A stretch of 43,581 nucleotides of DNA from Leptolyngbyaceae cyanobacterium (GTDB lineage Bacteria; Cyanobacteriota; Cyanobacteriia; Cyanobacteriales; Aerosakkonemataceae): NCBI GenBank assembly GCA_036703985.1, contig DATNQN010000087.1, forward strand, positions 1-43,581. Direction: 5' to 3'. The position numbers were made by a program, and so were the translations under genes. The first letter of the stretch is position 1, and the number at the start of each line of letters is the position of its first letter. Shown piece after piece: positions 43,417-43,581 of this stretch. The notes under the pieces were generated by a model that was not told the DNA's origin, did not search any database, and saw nothing but the letters and a program-made list of their open reading frames with translations.

Positions 43417-43581
43417 ATGTCCAAGCGGATTTTCGTGTCTCAAGAGATGGTTGATGCAGCCTGTGAAGCGATTGTCAGGGAAGGAAACGTCGATCCCAAG
43501 ACAGGCGGGATACAATTGGAACCATTGCGGCAGAAGATGATTCAAATGCACGGAGTTGGCGGTGGCAATCAAACATTGCTA
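43417..43581 (+). CDS. start of a KfrA-like plasmid DNA-binding protein (cut by window edge)
   Basis: 55 codons are visible. VSQEMVDAACEAIVREG, a variable stretch, LEPLRQKMIQMHG and GGGNQTLL follow the order of the N-terminal DNA-binding domain of KfrA proteins, which ends in a glycine-rich G-G/S-x-x-T turn before a very long coiled coil. KfrA repressors bind repeats at their own promoter and support plasmid partition. The palindrome array ends 8 bp upstream. The remainder, where a coiled coil would confirm this, is outside the window. Confidence 0.6.
   Translation, partial: MSKRIFVSQEMVDAACEAIVREGNVDPKTGGIQLEPLRQKMIQMHGVGGGNQTLL

Overview
The window reads as part of a large mobilisable plasmid, or an integrated relative, from a cyanobacterium. 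The HIP1 octamer GCGATCGC recurs throughout. There is a DNA-transfer gene set (MobC-like and MobA-like relaxase proteins, a VirD4-type coupling protein, a lytic-transglycosylase-like envelope protein), plasmid maintenance genes (ParM-like actin ATPase, StbB/ParA-like ATPase, the start of a KfrA-like DNA-binding protein), replication and repair genes (RecG helicase, family A DNA polymerase) and many small proteins typical of cyanobacterial plasmids. No rRNA, ribosomal-protein or core-metabolism genes are visible. The species cannot be read from the sequence, and all family names are recognised by eye.

Layout. 1-2350: remnants and small genes, including a two-TM protein with a nuclease-like C-terminal domain. 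2364-5075: recG and an unknown gene, leftward. 5186-6926: mobC-relaxase operon, leftward. 6927-8082: about 1.1 kb without genes but rich in signals, including an array of TGTGG/CCACA motifs phased at exactly 10 bp, a possible oriT hairpin and a perfect 19-bp stem-loop. 8083-12329: a 1180-aa protein read as HEPN + NACHT NTPase + HEAT repeats + cold-shock domain, followed by a ParB-fold-like gene; this is a strong candidate for a nucleic-acid-sensing defence system. 12486-16386: partition operon (ParM-like, unknown, StbB-like, membrane protein). 16436-21395: a degenerate tRNA, small leftward genes with their own terminators, a decayed nuclease gene and two inverted repeats. 21548-29862: AAA+ ATPase, exported protein, methyltransferase-like protein, ankyrin protein and PolA-type polymerase. 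30107-32100: small genes, one frameshifted gene and an overlapping DUF6883/DUF4926-like pair. 32216-39217: transglycosylase-like protein, lipoprotein, DUF5895-like protein, coupling protein overlapping a REC-histidine kinase. 39238-42361: phosphoesterase, NarL-type response regulator, DpdA-like DNA transglycosylase and its neighbour. 42380-43581: ten copies of a 23-24 bp palindrome leading into the truncated KfrA-like gene.

How it fits together. MobC and the relaxase would process oriT and hand DNA to the coupling protein; the transglycosylase-like protein and lipoprotein could serve the envelope part of transfer. ParM/StbB and the KfrA-like gene with its palindrome array look like two separate maintenance modules. 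The kinase, whose start lies inside the end of the coupling-protein gene, and the NarL regulator may link transfer or maintenance to signalling. The HEPN-NACHT protein and the DpdA-like enzyme are the accessory functions most likely to act in phage or plasmid conflict. Several genes carry fresh-looking frameshifts or stops, which suggests an element still losing cargo.
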